The notes: generated from the sequence alone by a model not told the origin. Counted from the first letter of the stretch, positions 1 through 9,178 are shown. The stretch is DNA of 64,000 nt from Mycobacterium scrofulaceum (GCF_002086735.1 NZ_MVIJ01000025.1:18491-82490); one strand, 5' to 3'. Numbers and translations: made by a program.

Positions 1-1446
1 TTCGAGAATCGCGAGTGGTTCGACACCCATTACCCGGGCGACTTCATCGTCGAGTACATCGGGCAGACCCGCGGCTGGTTCTACACGCTGCACGTGCTGG
101 CGACCGCGCTGTTCGACCGGCCGGCGTTCAAAACCTGCGTCGCGCACGGCATCGTGCTGGGCTCCGACGGGCAGAAGATGAGCAAGTCGCTGCGCAACTA
201 CCCGGATGTGTCCGAGGTGTTCGACCGCGACGGCTCCGACGCCATGCGGTGGTTCCTGATGGCGTCGCCGATCCTGCGCGGCGGCAACCTGATCGTCACC
301 GAGCAGGGTATCCGCGAGGGCGTGCGGCAGGTGCTGCTGCCGCTGTGGAACGCCTACAGCTTCCTGGCCCTCTACGCGCCGAAAGTCGGCACCTGGCGCA
401 CCGATTCGCGCCAGGTGCTGGACCGCTACATCCTGGCCAAGCTCGCCGACCTGCGCGAGAACCTGACCCGCGAGATGGACAGCTGCGACATCTCGCGGGC
501 CTGCGAGCACCTGCGCCAGTTCACCGAGGCGCTCACGAATTGGTATGTGCGCCGGTCGCGTTCGCGGTTCTGGGAGGAAGACCCCGACGCCATCGACACC
601 CTGCACACCGTGCTCGAGGTGACCGCGCGGCTGGCCGCGCCACTGCTGCCGTCGGCCACCGAGATCGTCTGGCGGGGGCTCACCGGCGGGCGGTCGGTGC
701 ACCTCACCGACTGGCCGGAAGCCGGCGTCGTGCCCGCCGACCCCGAGCTGGTCGCCGCGATGGATCTGGTCCGCGAGGTGTGTTCGGCCGCGTCGTCCCT
801 GCGCAAGGCCAAGAAGCTGCGGGTGCGTCTGCCGCTGCCGAAATTGACCGTGGCGGTGGACGATCCGCGCCGGCTGGAGCCGTTCGCCGACCTGATCGCC
901 GACGAGCTCAACGTCAAGCGCGTCGAGCTGACCGACGCGATCGACACCTACGGCACCTTCGAGCTCACCGTCAACGCCCGGGTGGCCGGGCCGCGGCTGG
1001 GCAAGGACGTGCAGGCCGCCATCAAGGCGGTCAAGGCGGGCGAGGGCGTCGTCAACCCGGACGGCACCCTGACCGCGGGGCCCGCGGTGCTGCAGCCCGA
1101 GGAGTACAGCTCGCGGCTGGTGGCCGCCGACCCGGAGTTCACCGCGGCGCTGCCCGACGGGGCGGGGCTGGTGGTGCTCGACGGCACGGTCACTCCGGAG
1201 CTCGAGGCCGAGGGTTGGGCCAAGGACCGCATCCGCGAGCTGCAGGAGCTGCGCAAATCCACGGGTCTCGAGGTGTCCGACCGGATCGCCGTGGTGATGT
1301 CGGTGCCGGCCGAACGCATCGACTGGGCGCGCACGCACCGCGACCTGATCGCCGGTGAGATCCTGGCGACCAGTTTCGAATTCGGCGAACCGGTCGACGG
1401 TGCCGACATCGGCGACGGCGTTCGCGTGAGCATCGCCAAAGCCTGA
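1..1446 (+). CDS. ileS: Isoleucyl-tRNA synthetase, 3' part (5' end outside window)
   Basis: Charges tRNA-Ile with isoleucine in the cytoplasm. The frame is open from the first base of the window and holds the last 481 codons of a protein that is about 1040 residues in M. tuberculosis. The class I signature KMSKS is visible (bases 175-189), just after the end of the Rossmann fold. It is followed by the anticodon-binding helical domain and a long C-terminal extension. That extension is typical of the longer, eukaryote-like IleRS form associated with mupirocin tolerance in mycobacteria (family knowledge). The HIGH motif and the editing domain lie upstream, outside the window. The gene ends 60 bp before a convergent gene. 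Confidence 0.97.
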   Translation, partial: FENREWFDTHYPGDFIVEYIGQTRGWFYTLHVLATALFDRPAFKTCVAHGIVLGSDGQKMSKSLRNYPDVSEVFDRDGSDAMRWFLMASPILRGGNLIVTEQGIREGVRQVLLPLWNAYSFLALYAPKVGTWRTDSRQVLDRYILAKLADLRENLTREMDSCDISRACEHLRQFTEALTNWYVRRSRSRFWEEDPDAIDTLHTVLEVTARLAAPLLPSATEIVWRGLTGGRSVHLTDWPEAGVVPADPELVAAMDLVREVCSAASSLRKAKKLRVRLPLPKLTVAVDDPRRLEPFADLIADELNVKRVELTDAIDTYGTFELTVNARVAGPRLGKDVQAAIKAVKAGEGVVNPDGTLTAGPAVLQPEEYSSRLVAADPEFTAALPDGAGLVVLDGTVTPELEAEGWAKDRIRELQELRKSTGLEVSDRIAVVMSVPAERIDWARTHRDLIAGEILATSFEFGEPVDGADIGDGVRVSIAKA

Positions 1447-1506
1447 CCCGCGCCGAGATCGACGCTGGCGCGCGAAAGTGCGAGGCGAGTAGACGTCGCG
1501 CTGGGG

Positions 1507-2007
1507 TCAATCTCGATGGGAGCGCAGCGCGCGGTGGGCATGGGGCCAGAACGGCATGCCCGCCACGACGGTCGCCCCGGTGGCAATGAGTCCGACCGCG
1601 ACGTCAACGCTCTCGCGTCCATCCGAGGCCCAGTAAACGTCCTTGAGGTCCAACAGCAGCGCGAGCTCGTCGACGATCATGGCGTTCGCGGCACCGTACG
1701 CGATGGCCGCCGCCGGATGCCGCCGCTGCTTCTCGGTTCCGCGTAGCCCCACGCCGCCCACCGTCGCCAGCATCCCGATACCGATGTTGTAGTGGTGAAA
1801 GTGCTTCCCGCCCAACGACATCCCGCCCCCCGAGGGACCATGGCCCGCGCGGATCCAATGTGTGAGCGCACGCAGCCCGGCGAACGTGAGGGTGAACGAC
1901 GTCCACGCCAGCACCGTGGCCTGCTCACCGGGCTGCAGCCGCTCGTTCCACTCATGGCGCACCCGCTCCCACCGAGACGTCGGTGCGTCGGTGCCGTCAG
2001 CCTCCAT
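1507..2007 (-). CDS. Small conserved membrane protein of unknown function
   Basis: I do not recognise a named family. The product is about 166 residues with four hydrophobic segments (roughly residues 35-55, 72-88, 100-122 and 132-152). A polar N-terminus rich in Glu and Arg precedes them, so it is probably a polytopic inner-membrane protein. A His-rich motif, GKHFHHYN, lies between the first and second segments and could bind metal (inference). The ATG at 2007 is chosen; an in-frame ATG at 2028 would add seven residues. Neither start has a clear Shine-Dalgarno sequence. The gene is divergent from dinX, with about 32 bp between the starts, and convergent with ileS. Confidence 0.7.
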   Translation of the reverse strand: MEADGTDAPTSRWERVRHEWNERLQPGEQATVLAWTSFTLTFAGLRALTHWIRAGHGPSGGGMSLGGKHFHHYNIGIGMLATVGGVGLRGTEKQRRHPAAAIAYGAANAMIVDELALLLDLKDVYWASDGRESVDVAVGLIATGATVVAGMPFWPHAHRALRSHRD

Positions 2008-2039
2008 ACCCAACGACGCTAGACCCATAGCATCGATGC

Positions 2040-3452
2040 GTGGAGTCCCGTTGGGTGCTGCACCTGGACATGGATGCGTTCTTCGCCTCGGTCGAACAAC
2101 TCACCCGGCCGACCCTGCGCGGGCGGCCGGTGCTGGTCGGCGGCCTGGGCGGGCGCGGCGTGGTGGCCGGGGCCAGCTATGAAGCCCGGGTGTTCGGCGC
2201 CCGCTCGGCCATGCCGATGCATCAGGCCCGGCGCCTGATCGGGGTGACCGCGGTGGTGCTGCCGCCGCGCGGGGTGGTCTACGGGGTGGCCAGCCGGCGC
2301 GTCTTCGACACCGTGCGCGCCGTGGTGCCGGTCGTCGAGCAGCTGTCTTTCGACGAGGGCTTCGGCGAACCGCCCCACCTCGCCGGCGCCTCCGCCGGGG
2401 AGGTCGAGGCGTTCTGCGAAGACCTGCGGCGGCGGGTGCGCGACGAGACGGGCCTGATCGCCTCGGTCGGCGCCGGCTCGGGCAAGCAGATCGCCAAGAT
2501 CGCCTCCGGCCTGGCGAAGCCCGACGGCATCCGGGTGGTCGGGCGCGCCGAAGAGCGGTCGCTGCTCCGCGGCCTGCCGGTGCGGCGGCTGTGGGGCATC
2601 GGCCCGGTCGCCGAGGAGAAGCTGAACCGGCTCGGCATCGAGACGATCGGCCAGCTGGCCGCCCTGACCGACGCCGAGGCCGCCAACATCCTGGGCGCGA
2701 CGATCGGGCCGGCCCTGCACCGCCTGGCCCGCGGCATCGACGACCGCCCCGTCGCCGAGCGCGCGGAAGCCAAGCAGATCAGCTCCGAGTCCACCTTCGC
2801 GGCCGACCTGACCACCCTGGAGCAGCTGCGCGAGGCGATCGACCCCATCGCCGAGCACGCCCACCAACGGCTGCTGCGCGACGGCCGCGGCGCCCGCACC
2901 GTCACGGTGAAGCTGAAGAAATCCGACATGAGCACGCTGACCCGTTCGGCGACGCTGCCCTATGCGACCACCGAGCCCGGCGCGCTCGTCGCGGTGGCCC
3001 GCCGGCTGCTGCTCGACCCGCGCGAGATCGGGCCGATTCGCCTGCTGGGCGTGGGCTTTTCGGGATTGAGCGACGTGCGGCAGGAGTCGCTGTTCCCCGA
3101 CCTGGAGTTCGCGGGGGAGACCTCGGAAGGGCATCCCGTGGAGACGGCGACCGAGGCCATGTTCGCACCGGCGGCCGAGGCGGGCTCGCCGTGGCGGGTG
3201 GGAGACGACGTGGCGCACCGCGAGCTCGGCCACGGCTGGGTGCAGGGCGCGGGCCACGGCGTGGTGACCGTCCGGTTCGAGACCCGCAGCTCCGGGCCGG
3301 GCCCGGCCCGGACGTTCCCGGTCGGCACCGCCGAGCTGGCCAAGGCCAACCCGGTGGATTCGCTGGACTGGCCGGACTACCTGGGCGCGCTGCAGGCCCG
3401 GGAAGCGAACGCGCCGTCAACCCCACCGGGCGACGACGTCGCCGACCGGTAG
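2040..3452 (+). CDS. dinX: Y-family DNA polymerase IV (DinB1/DinX)
   Basis: Error-prone translesion polymerase that extends mismatched or damaged primer ends. Catalytic carboxylates are visible at D10 (LDMDAFF) and D105-E106 (SFDEGF). The adjacent aromatic pair F14-F15 contains the likely steric gate against ribonucleotides. Palm/fingers, thumb (helix-hairpin-helix around residues 180-230) and little-finger domains follow. The C-terminal 80 residues resemble a DUF3553-type extension (WRVGDDVAH). The sequence matches M. tuberculosis Rv1537 almost throughout. The start is GTG at 2040. The 3' end overlaps the convergent ansA by 36 bp. Confidence 0.95.
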   Translation: MESRWVLHLDMDAFFASVEQLTRPTLRGRPVLVGGLGGRGVVAGASYEARVFGARSAMPMHQARRLIGVTAVVLPPRGVVYGVASRRVFDTVRAVVPVVEQLSFDEGFGEPPHLAGASAGEVEAFCEDLRRRVRDETGLIASVGAGSGKQIAKIASGLAKPDGIRVVGRAEERSLLRGLPVRRLWGIGPVAEEKLNRLGIETIGQLAALTDAEAANILGATIGPALHRLARGIDDRPVAERAEAKQISSESTFAADLTTLEQLREAIDPIAEHAHQRLLRDGRGARTVTVKLKKSDMSTLTRSATLPYATTEPGALVAVARRLLLDPREIGPIRLLGVGFSGLSDVRQESLFPDLEFAGETSEGHPVETATEAMFAPAAEAGSPWRVGDDVAHRELGHGWVQGAGHGVVTVRFETRSSGPGPARTFPVGTAELAKANPVDSLDWPDYLGALQAREANAPSTPPGDDVADR

Positions 3453-4343
3453 CCGCGCGGCCAGCGCGGCCATCAGCAGCACCCGCGCCTGCGGCGGCCG
3501 CAGCCGGGGCACCATCACCGCGCCCGCCGCCTCCATGTCGTGGCCGGGCCCGTAGCTCGCACCGACCCGGCCGCCCGGGACGCGGGTGGACACCGCGACC
3601 GCGACGCCGGCCCGGCAATGGCGGGCCACCGCCTCGACAACCGCGTCCCCGGCATTGCCCGAACCCAGCGCCTCGAGCACCACGCCGCGCGCCCCGGCGG
3701 CCACGCACGCGTCCAGGGCCACGCCGTCGCTGCCCAGGTACGCGGCGACGATGTCGACGCGCGGCGCTCGCGCCGCGCTCAGATCCCCCAGCTGCGGCCG
3801 CGTCTTGGTGCCGGCCAGCGTGACACCGCCGTTCACGGTGCCGATCAGTTCACCGGCGAAGCCGCTCAGGTCGTTGGTGGCCACCTTGTTCAGGCCCAGC
3901 GGCTGCAGCACCCGCCCGGCGAAGCACACCAACACCCCCAGGCCGCGGGCGGCGGGGCTGCCCGCCACGGCGAGCGCCGCGCGCAGGTTGGCCGGGCCGT
4001 CGGCGTCCGGGGCGTCGGCGCTGCGCATCGCGCCGGTCAGCACCACCGGGACGTCCCCGGCGTGGGTGAGCTCGAGCCACAGCGCGCTCTCCTCCATGGT
4101 GTCGGTGCCGTGGGTGACCACCACGCCGTCGGTGCCGCCGTCGATCGCCGCCCGCACGCCGCGCCGGATCCGGTCCCAGTCGGCCGGCACCAGCTGGGAA
4201 CTGTCCAGCGCCAACACGTCGGTCACGTCGACGTCGAGGCCGGCGGCCAGGTCGGCCGCCCCGTACGCGGGCCGGTGCACGCCGTCTGCGCCGGTGCCGG
4301 TCGATATCGTGCCTCCGGTGGCGATGACGGTGAGCCGGCCCAT
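3417..4343 (-). CDS. ansA: L-asparaginase
   Basis: Hydrolyses L-asparagine to aspartate and ammonia. In M. tuberculosis AnsA supplies nitrogen and neutralises acid (known for the orthologue). The 308-residue protein begins with the family signature ATGGTIST carrying nucleophile T12. The second motif, HGTDTMEES, has T80-D81, and the lysine of the second catalytic triad is in LNKVATND. The start is set at the ATG at 4343 because the family signature begins five residues later. An upstream in-frame ATG at 4454 would add 37 unconserved residues and run over the lspA start. The gene overlaps the end of dinX and is divergent from lspA, with 67 bp between them. Confidence 0.93.
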   Translation of the reverse strand: MGRLTVIATGGTISTGTGADGVHRPAYGAADLAAGLDVDVTDVLALDSSQLVPADWDRIRRGVRAAIDGGTDGVVVTHGTDTMEESALWLELTHAGDVPVVLTGAMRSADAPDADGPANLRAALAVAGSPAARGLGVLVCFAGRVLQPLGLNKVATNDLSGFAGELIGTVNGGVTLAGTKTRPQLGDLSAARAPRVDIVAAYLGSDGVALDACVAAGARGVVLEALGSGNAGDAVVEAVARHCRAGVAVAVSTRVPGGRVGASYGPGHDMEAAGAVMVPRLRPPQARVLLMAALAARLPVGDVVARWG

Positions 4344-4410
4344 CAGGAGATCATCGCGCACAACCACGAACACCGGCCGGCCCGCGTCCGCATTGGGGGA
4401 TGATGTGAGA

Positions 4411-4992
4411 GTGCCCGAGGAACCCACCCGATCCACCGAGCCCGCGACCTCCACCGATCAGGCCGAGGACGCCGCGGCCACCGGCCCGCAGCGGCCGCCG
4501 AGGCGGCTGCGGCTGCTGCTGTCGGTCGCGGCGATCGTCTTGGCCCTGGACGTCGTCACCAAGGTGCTCGCGGTCAAGCTGCTGCCGCCCGGGCAGCCGG
4601 TGCCCATCATCGGCGACACGGTGACCTGGACGCTGGTGCGCAACTCCGGGGCCGCGTTCTCGATGGCGACCGGCTACACCTGGGTGCTGACGCTGATCGC
4701 GACCGGCGTGGTGGTCGGCATCTTCTGGATGGGACGGCGGCTGGTGTCGCCGTGGTGGGCGGTCGGCCTGGGCATGATCCTCGGCGGCGCCATGGGCAAC
4801 CTGGTCGACCGCTTCTTCCGGGCGCCCGGCCCGCTGCGCGGCCACGTCGTGGACTTCCTATCGGTCGGCTGGTGGCCGGTGTTCAACGTCGCCGACCCGT
4901 CGGTGGTCGGCGGCGCCATCCTGCTGGTGGTCTTGTCGGTCTTCGGCTACGACTTCGACGCCGTCGGCAGGCGAAAGGCCGACCGAAGCTGA
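4411..4992 (+). CDS. lspA: Lipoprotein signal peptidase (signal peptidase II)
   Basis: Inner-membrane aspartic protease that cleaves prolipoprotein signal peptides after diacylglyceryl modification of the lipobox cysteine. The 193-residue protein has a charged N-terminal tail of about 32 residues, longer than in E. coli but usual for mycobacteria, and four transmembrane helices. The catalytic aspartates are D133 (NLVDRFF) and D162 (FNVADPSVV). GTG at 4411 is chosen by comparison with M. tuberculosis LspA; GTG at 4405 is an alternative. The TGA stop overlaps the ATG of the next gene (TGATG), so translation is likely coupled. Confidence 0.96.
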   Translation: MPEEPTRSTEPATSTDQAEDAAATGPQRPPRRLRLLLSVAAIVLALDVVTKVLAVKLLPPGQPVPIIGDTVTWTLVRNSGAAFSMATGYTWVLTLIATGVVVGIFWMGRRLVSPWWAVGLGMILGGAMGNLVDRFFRAPGPLRGHVVDFLSVGWWPVFNVADPSVVGGAILLVVLSVFGYDFDAVGRRKADRS

Positions 4993-5918
4993 TGACCGAC
5001 CGTTCCATGCCGGTCCCCGAGGGGCTGGCGGGCATGCGCGTGGACGCCGGACTGGCGCGCCTGCTGGGGCTGTCCCGCAGCGCCGCCGCGGCCATTGCCG
5101 AAGACGGCGGTGTGGAGCTGGACGGCGTGCAGGCCGGCAAGTCCGACCGGCTGACCGGCGGCGCATGGCTGCAGGTGCGCCTGCCCGCGGCGCCGCCGCC
5201 GGTGGAGAACACCCCCGTCGACATCGAGGGCATGACGATCCTGTATTCCGACGACGACATCGTCGCGGTCGACAAGCCGGCGGCGGTGGCCGCCCACGCG
5301 TCGGTGGGCTGGACCGGGCCGACGGTGCTCGGCGGCCTGGCCGCCGCCGGCTACCGGATCACCACGTCCGGGGTGCCCGAGCGGCAGGGCATCGTGCACC
5401 GGCTCGACGTCGGCACCTCCGGGGTGATGGTGGTAGCGCTCTCCGAGCGGGCCTACACCGTGCTCAAGCGGGCGTTCAAGCAGCGCACGGTCGACAAGCG
5501 CTACCACGCGCTGGTGCAGGGGCACCCGGACCCGTCGAGCGGGACGATCGACGCGCCGATCGGGCGGCACCGCGGCGGCGAGTGGAAGTTCGCGGTCACC
5601 ACGAACGGCCGGCACAGCCTCACCCATTACGACACCATCGAAGCCTTCACCGCGGCCAGCCTGCTCGACGTGCACCTGGAAACCGGTCGCACACACCAGA
5701 TCCGGGTGCATTTTTCCGCGCTGCACCACCCGTGCTGCGGCGACCTGGTCTACGGTGCCGATCCGAAGCTCGCGAAAAGGCTTGGGCTCGAACGGCAGTG
5801 GCTGCACGCCCGGTCGCTGTCGTTCGCCCATCCGGCCGACGGCAGGCGGATGGAGATCGTCAGCCCCTACCCGGAGGACCTGCAGCACGCGCTGGACGTG
5901 CTGCGCGCCGAGGGCTGA
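4992..5918 (+). CDS. RluA-family 23S rRNA/tRNA pseudouridine synthase
   Basis: Isomerises uridine to pseudouridine in structured RNA. The 308-residue protein has an N-terminal S4 RNA-binding domain (about residues 10-65). The RluA catalytic domain follows, with the motif HRLDVGTSG and catalytic D139. Late in the domain are the conserved GRTHQIRVH and HARSLSFAHP motifs. It corresponds to Rv1540. Members of this subfamily act like RluD on 23S rRNA helix 69, but the target cannot be assigned from sequence alone. The ATG overlaps the lspA stop, a pairing conserved across actinobacteria. Its TGA directly abuts the stop of the convergent methyltransferase gene, forming a TGATCA palindrome. Confidence 0.93.
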   Translation: MTDRSMPVPEGLAGMRVDAGLARLLGLSRSAAAAIAEDGGVELDGVQAGKSDRLTGGAWLQVRLPAAPPPVENTPVDIEGMTILYSDDDIVAVDKPAAVAAHASVGWTGPTVLGGLAAAGYRITTSGVPERQGIVHRLDVGTSGVMVVALSERAYTVLKRAFKQRTVDKRYHALVQGHPDPSSGTIDAPIGRHRGGEWKFAVTTNGRHSLTHYDTIEAFTAASLLDVHLETGRTHQIRVHFSALHHPCCGDLVYGADPKLAKRLGLERQWLHARSLSFAHPADGRRMEIVSPYPEDLQHALDVLRAEG

Positions 5919-6677
5919 TCACCCCGGCTTGCGCGCCTCGACCAGGAGCCGCACCGAGTGCGCGACGAACGGGCCGTCGGCCTCGATGCGCTCGTGCAGG
6001 GCCCGCAACCGCTCCCGATAGGCGCCGACCGTGAAGTCGGGCACCGTCCAAATCACCTTGCGCAGGAAGTAGATAACGGCGCCGACGTCGAAGAACTCCG
6101 CCCGCATCCGCTCCATCCGGATGTCGACGACGTCCATCCCGGCCGCAGCGGCGTCGGCGCGCTGGACGTCGGGGTGCAGCTCGGCCCATTTCTGCGGCTG
6201 CGGGCCGATGAAGTATTCGACCAGTTCGGACATCGTCGCGGGCCCGATCTGCTGGGCGAAGTAGGTGCCGCCCGGCCGCAGCACCCGGGCGATCTCCGGC
6301 CAGCGCACCTCGATCGGGTGGCGGCTGGTCACCAGGTCGAACGCCGCGTCGGCGAACGGTAGCCGCGGCTCGCCTTCGGTCACCACGACCACCACGCCGC
6401 GGGGGTGCAGGCGCTGGGTTGCCAGCGCGGCGTTGGGCGGCCAGGATTCCGTGGCGGCCATCGTGGGCGGAAACCTCTCGGCGCCGCCGAGCACCTCGCC
6501 GCCGCCGGTGTCGAGGTCGCAGGCGGCCGACACGTTCGCCAGCCGTCGGCTCAGCTGACGCTGGTAACCCCACGACGGGCGTTCCTCGGTCGCGCGCCCG
6601 TCCAGCCAGGAGAAGTCCCACCCGTCGACGGGGGCGGCGTCGGCCTCCCTGACGAGGTCGTCGAATGTGCGGCCCAT
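5919..6677 (-). CDS. Class I SAM-dependent methyltransferase, unknown substrate
   Basis: 252-residue cytoplasmic protein with a Rossmann-type methyltransferase core. Motif I is CDLDTGGGE (residues 54-61), and the post-motif region includes LPFADAAFDLVTSRH. The acidic loop and PGG turn (RVLRPGGTYFAQQIG) are typical of UbiE/small-molecule methyltransferases. The C-terminal third is probably substrate-binding. The ATG at 6677 is preferred over the ATG at 6686. The gene lies 21 bp downstream of lprI on the same strand, so it is probably the last gene of a glbN-lprI transcript. I recall no counterpart at this place in M. tuberculosis. The substrate is unknown. Confidence 0.88.
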   Translation of the reverse strand: MGRTFDDLVREADAAPVDGWDFSWLDGRATEERPSWGYQRQLSRRLANVSAACDLDTGGGEVLGGAERFPPTMAATESWPPNAALATQRLHPRGVVVVVTEGEPRLPFADAAFDLVTSRHPIEVRWPEIARVLRPGGTYFAQQIGPATMSELVEYFIGPQPQKWAELHPDVQRADAAAAGMDVVDIRMERMRAEFFDVGAVIYFLRKVIWTVPDFTVGAYRERLRALHERIEADGPFVAHSVRLLVEARKPG

Positions 6678-6698
6678 GCCGAGCATGCTAGGCGCGGG

Positions 6699-7325
6699 TC
6701 ATGGCGCCCGGCAGACGAATCTGGTGCCGCTCAATTCGAGCTTGACCTCGCCCTGGTGTTCCCAGTACTCCGAGCCCTGCCGGCCGTACCGGGCGCCGCT
6801 GCCGGAGGGCTCCTGGAACAGGATCACCTGGTTGCCCTTCCAGTCGAGGACGGCCACGGGCGGGTCGAGCTCGTTGTAGAACTGCGCGGTCAACGGCCCC
6901 GCGTCGGCGGGGCACTGATAGGTGACGACGGGCGGGCTCAGGGTGCCGGGGTCGGCGATGGCCAGCTGGACCAGCCGCGTCTGATACGCCTCGGCCAGGC
7001 AGGTGCGCGGTTGCGGGTTCTGTGCGCACCCGTCGCGCGTGGTCGCCCAGGTGTCCTGCGCGGACGCCAGCGCGCCTCGGTCCGCGCCGGGCCGGGCAAG
7101 CGCCTGTTGGTAGGCGGCCTGCAGGCGGTGGTCGAGGTCGATCAGGTGCGGGTCGGCGCACACCTGCTGCTGGGCGGCGTTGGCGGTTTTGCCGCAGTCG
7201 AGCGCCGCCGCGGTGGGCGGGGTGGTGGTGGTCGGCGTGGTGGTGGCGGCCGACGGCGGCGGGGTGGTCTTCGCACCGCAGCCGCCCAGCGCCAGGGCGG
7301 CGACGATGAGGGCGAGCAGTCGCAT
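6699..7325 (-). CDS. lprI: Lipoprotein LprI, lysozyme-inhibitor type
   Basis: Surface lipoprotein; the M. tuberculosis orthologue (Rv1541c) inhibits host lysozyme and supports survival in macrophages (known). The 208-residue product has a signal peptide ending in a lipobox (LALGGC, lipidated C16). A Pro/Thr-rich linker (about residues 20-38) follows. Next comes an LprI-type helical domain with paired cysteines (about residues 44-115), and then a C-terminal MliC-like beta domain beginning near VTYQCPADAG. LspA, encoded 2 kb away, would process it. It sits 112 bp downstream of glbN on the same strand, the arrangement also seen in M. tuberculosis. Confidence 0.93.
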   Translation of the reverse strand: MRLLALIVAALALGGCGAKTTPPPSAATTTPTTTTPPTAAALDCGKTANAAQQQVCADPHLIDLDHRLQAAYQQALARPGADRGALASAQDTWATTRDGCAQNPQPRTCLAEAYQTRLVQLAIADPGTLSPPVVTYQCPADAGPLTAQFYNELDPPVAVLDWKGNQVILFQEPSGSGARYGRQGSEYWEHQGEVKLELSGTRFVCRAP

Positions 7326-7437
7326 ACCTGCTGACTACCGGTTGCGGCCCGTACCCGGGGCGCGACACGCCGAGATGGCCGCCAGGGTCGTGGTAGCGGC
7401 CATCACCACAGCCGCCACGGCAATCCCGGCGGAGCGG

Positions 7438-7848
7438 TCAGACGCTGGCCTTGTTGGCCTCGCCCGTCGCGATCTCGGGTGCCAGCGGCGCGATCGCGCC
7501 GATGATCTCGGTCACCGTTCCCGACGGCACGCCGGCCGCCGCGAGCGCGTCGGACAGGTGGCCGGCCACCAGGTTGAAGTGGTGCATGGTGATCCCGCGG
7601 CCCCGGTGCACCTGCTTCATCGGCGCACCGGTGTAGGGCTCGGGCCCGCCGAGGGCGGCGGCGAAGAACTCCACCTGCTTGCCCTTGAGGCGGTTCATGT
7701 TGGTTCCGGTGAAGAAGCCCGAAAGTCGGTCGTCGGCAAGCACCCGGGCGTAGAAGTCCTCGACCACGACTTCGATCGCCTCGTGCCCGCCGATCCGGTC
7801 GTAGACGGCGGCCGGTTGCGGTGTGCGGAAGCGTGCCAGAATTTTCAT
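7438..7848 (-). CDS. glbN: Truncated haemoglobin N (group I)
   Basis: Haem protein that detoxifies nitric oxide by oxygenating it to nitrate. At 136 residues it has the same length as M. tuberculosis HbN. The proximal haem ligand is H81 (KQVH), and the distal pocket pair is Y33 (B10, EDFYARV) and Q58 (E11, GKQVEFF); these are the residues that gate NO and O2 in HbN. The ATG at 7848 is chosen by family length; an upstream ATG at 7947 would add unconserved residues. It heads the minus-strand group glbN-lprI-methyltransferase and is divergent from the acyl-CoA reductase gene, with 285 bp between them. Confidence 0.96.
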   Translation of the reverse strand: MKILARFRTPQPAAVYDRIGGHEAIEVVVEDFYARVLADDRLSGFFTGTNMNRLKGKQVEFFAAALGGPEPYTGAPMKQVHRGRGITMHHFNLVAGHLSDALAAAGVPSGTVTEIIGAIAPLAPEIATGEANKASV

Positions 7849-8133
7849 AATCCCGATTGGAACATTTCGGCGTTGCCCGCCGGTTAGTTCGCGATCACAC
7901 GCGGATGTCTGTGCGTAACAAGCGGATTGCTCGGTCTTGACGGTCACGTTCGCGCAGGCGTGAGGCGTGCGTCCCGGTTTACATGCCCGAAATCCGCATC
8001 GGGCTGGGCCAGTGATGTCCTAGGTTGGCTTAATGACTCGCGTCACATCATTCACACAGCCCCAGCAGGCGGTCGTGGTCAACGGGCAGGCCAGTTGCGG
8101 TCGGGGGGCCGACATCATCAGGAGCGAAAGCCG

Positions 8134-9174
8134 ATGAACCTGGGTGACATCACGAACTTGGTCGAAAAGCCGCTCGCGAACTTGGTGGAGAAGCCGATCG
8201 CGGCGGTGTCCCACCTCGTCAACACCCCCAACTCCGCCGGACGCTACCGCCCGTTCTATCTGAGGAACCTGCTGGACGCGGTGCAGGGCCGCACGCTGGA
8301 CGAGGCCGTCGCGGGCAAGACCGTGCTGATCACCGGGGGATCGTCGGGCATCGGCGAGGCCGCCGCGAAGAGGATCGCGGAAGCGGGCGGCACGGTGGTG
8401 CTGGTCGCGCGGACCCGGGAGAACCTGGAGAAGGTCGCCTCTGAGATCGAAGGCAGCGGCGGCACCGCGCACGTCTACCCGTGCGACCTGTCCGACATGG
8501 ACGCGATCGCCGCGATGGCCGATCAGGTGCTGGCCGACCTGGGGGGCGTCGACATCCTGATCAACAACGCGGGGCGCTCGATTCGGCGCTCGCTGGAGCT
8601 GTCCTACGACCGGATCCACGACTATCAGCGGACCATGCAGCTCAACTACCTCGGCGCGGTCCAGCTCATCCTGAAATTCATCCCCGGGATGCGGGATCGC
8701 GGCTTCGGGCACATCATCAACGTCTCCTCGGTCGGCGTGCAGACCCGCGCCCCGCGCTTCGGCGCCTACATCGCCAGCAAGGCCGCGCTGGACAGCCTGT
8801 GCGACTCGCTCCAGGCCGAAACCGTCAACGACGGCGTCAAGTTCACCACGGTGCACATGGCCCTGGTGCGGACGCCGATGATCAGCCCGACCACGCTCTA
8901 CGACAAGTTCCCGGCGCTGACGCCCGACCAGGCGGCCGGGGTGATCGCGGACGCGATCGTGCACCGGCCCCGGCGGGCCAGTTCGCCGTTCGGGCAGTTC
9001 GCCGCCGTCGCCGACGCCGTGAACCCGGCGGTGATGGACCGGGTGCGCAACCGGGCGTTCGCCATGTTCGGCGACTCGGACGCCGCCAAGGGCGACGAAT
9101 CGACAAGCGACTCAACGCAATTCGACAAACGCAGCGAGACGTTTGTGCGGGCGACGCGCGGGATACATTGGTGA
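8134..9174 (+). CDS. SDR-family fatty acyl-CoA reductase-like protein (FcoR2 type)
   Basis: 346-residue NAD(P)-dependent short-chain dehydrogenase. A 60-residue N-terminal extension contains a near-duplicated peptide (LVEKPLAN / LVEKPIAA). The Rossmann glycine motif is TGGSSGIG (residues 67-74), followed by NNAG and the catalytic Y212-x3-K216 (YIASK). It matches Rv1543, reported as a fatty acyl-CoA reductase feeding wax-ester synthesis in dormancy; that role comes from the orthologue and is not visible in the sequence. A GGAG Shine-Dalgarno at 8121-8124 supports the ATG at 8134. The next dehydrogenase begins four bases after the stop, so the two are co-transcribed. Confidence 0.93.
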   Translation: MNLGDITNLVEKPLANLVEKPIAAVSHLVNTPNSAGRYRPFYLRNLLDAVQGRTLDEAVAGKTVLITGGSSGIGEAAAKRIAEAGGTVVLVARTRENLEKVASEIEGSGGTAHVYPCDLSDMDAIAAMADQVLADLGGVDILINNAGRSIRRSLELSYDRIHDYQRTMQLNYLGAVQLILKFIPGMRDRGFGHIINVSSVGVQTRAPRFGAYIASKAALDSLCDSLQAETVNDGVKFTTVHMALVRTPMISPTTLYDKFPALTPDQAAGVIADAIVHRPRRASSPFGQFAAVADAVNPAVMDRVRNRAFAMFGDSDAAKGDESTSDSTQFDKRSETFVRATRGIHW

Positions 9175-9178
9175 CATC

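Noticed and set aside
3586..4410. Upstream in-frame extension of lspA
   Set aside because: It would run antisense across all of ansA and add 275 residues unknown in signal peptidase II; starts at 4405/4411 fit the family.
8031..8047. CRP-like site (TAATGA-N6-TCACA) before the FcoR2-type gene
   Set aside because: The right half is a perfect half-site but the left half matches only three of five bases, which is common by chance at this length.
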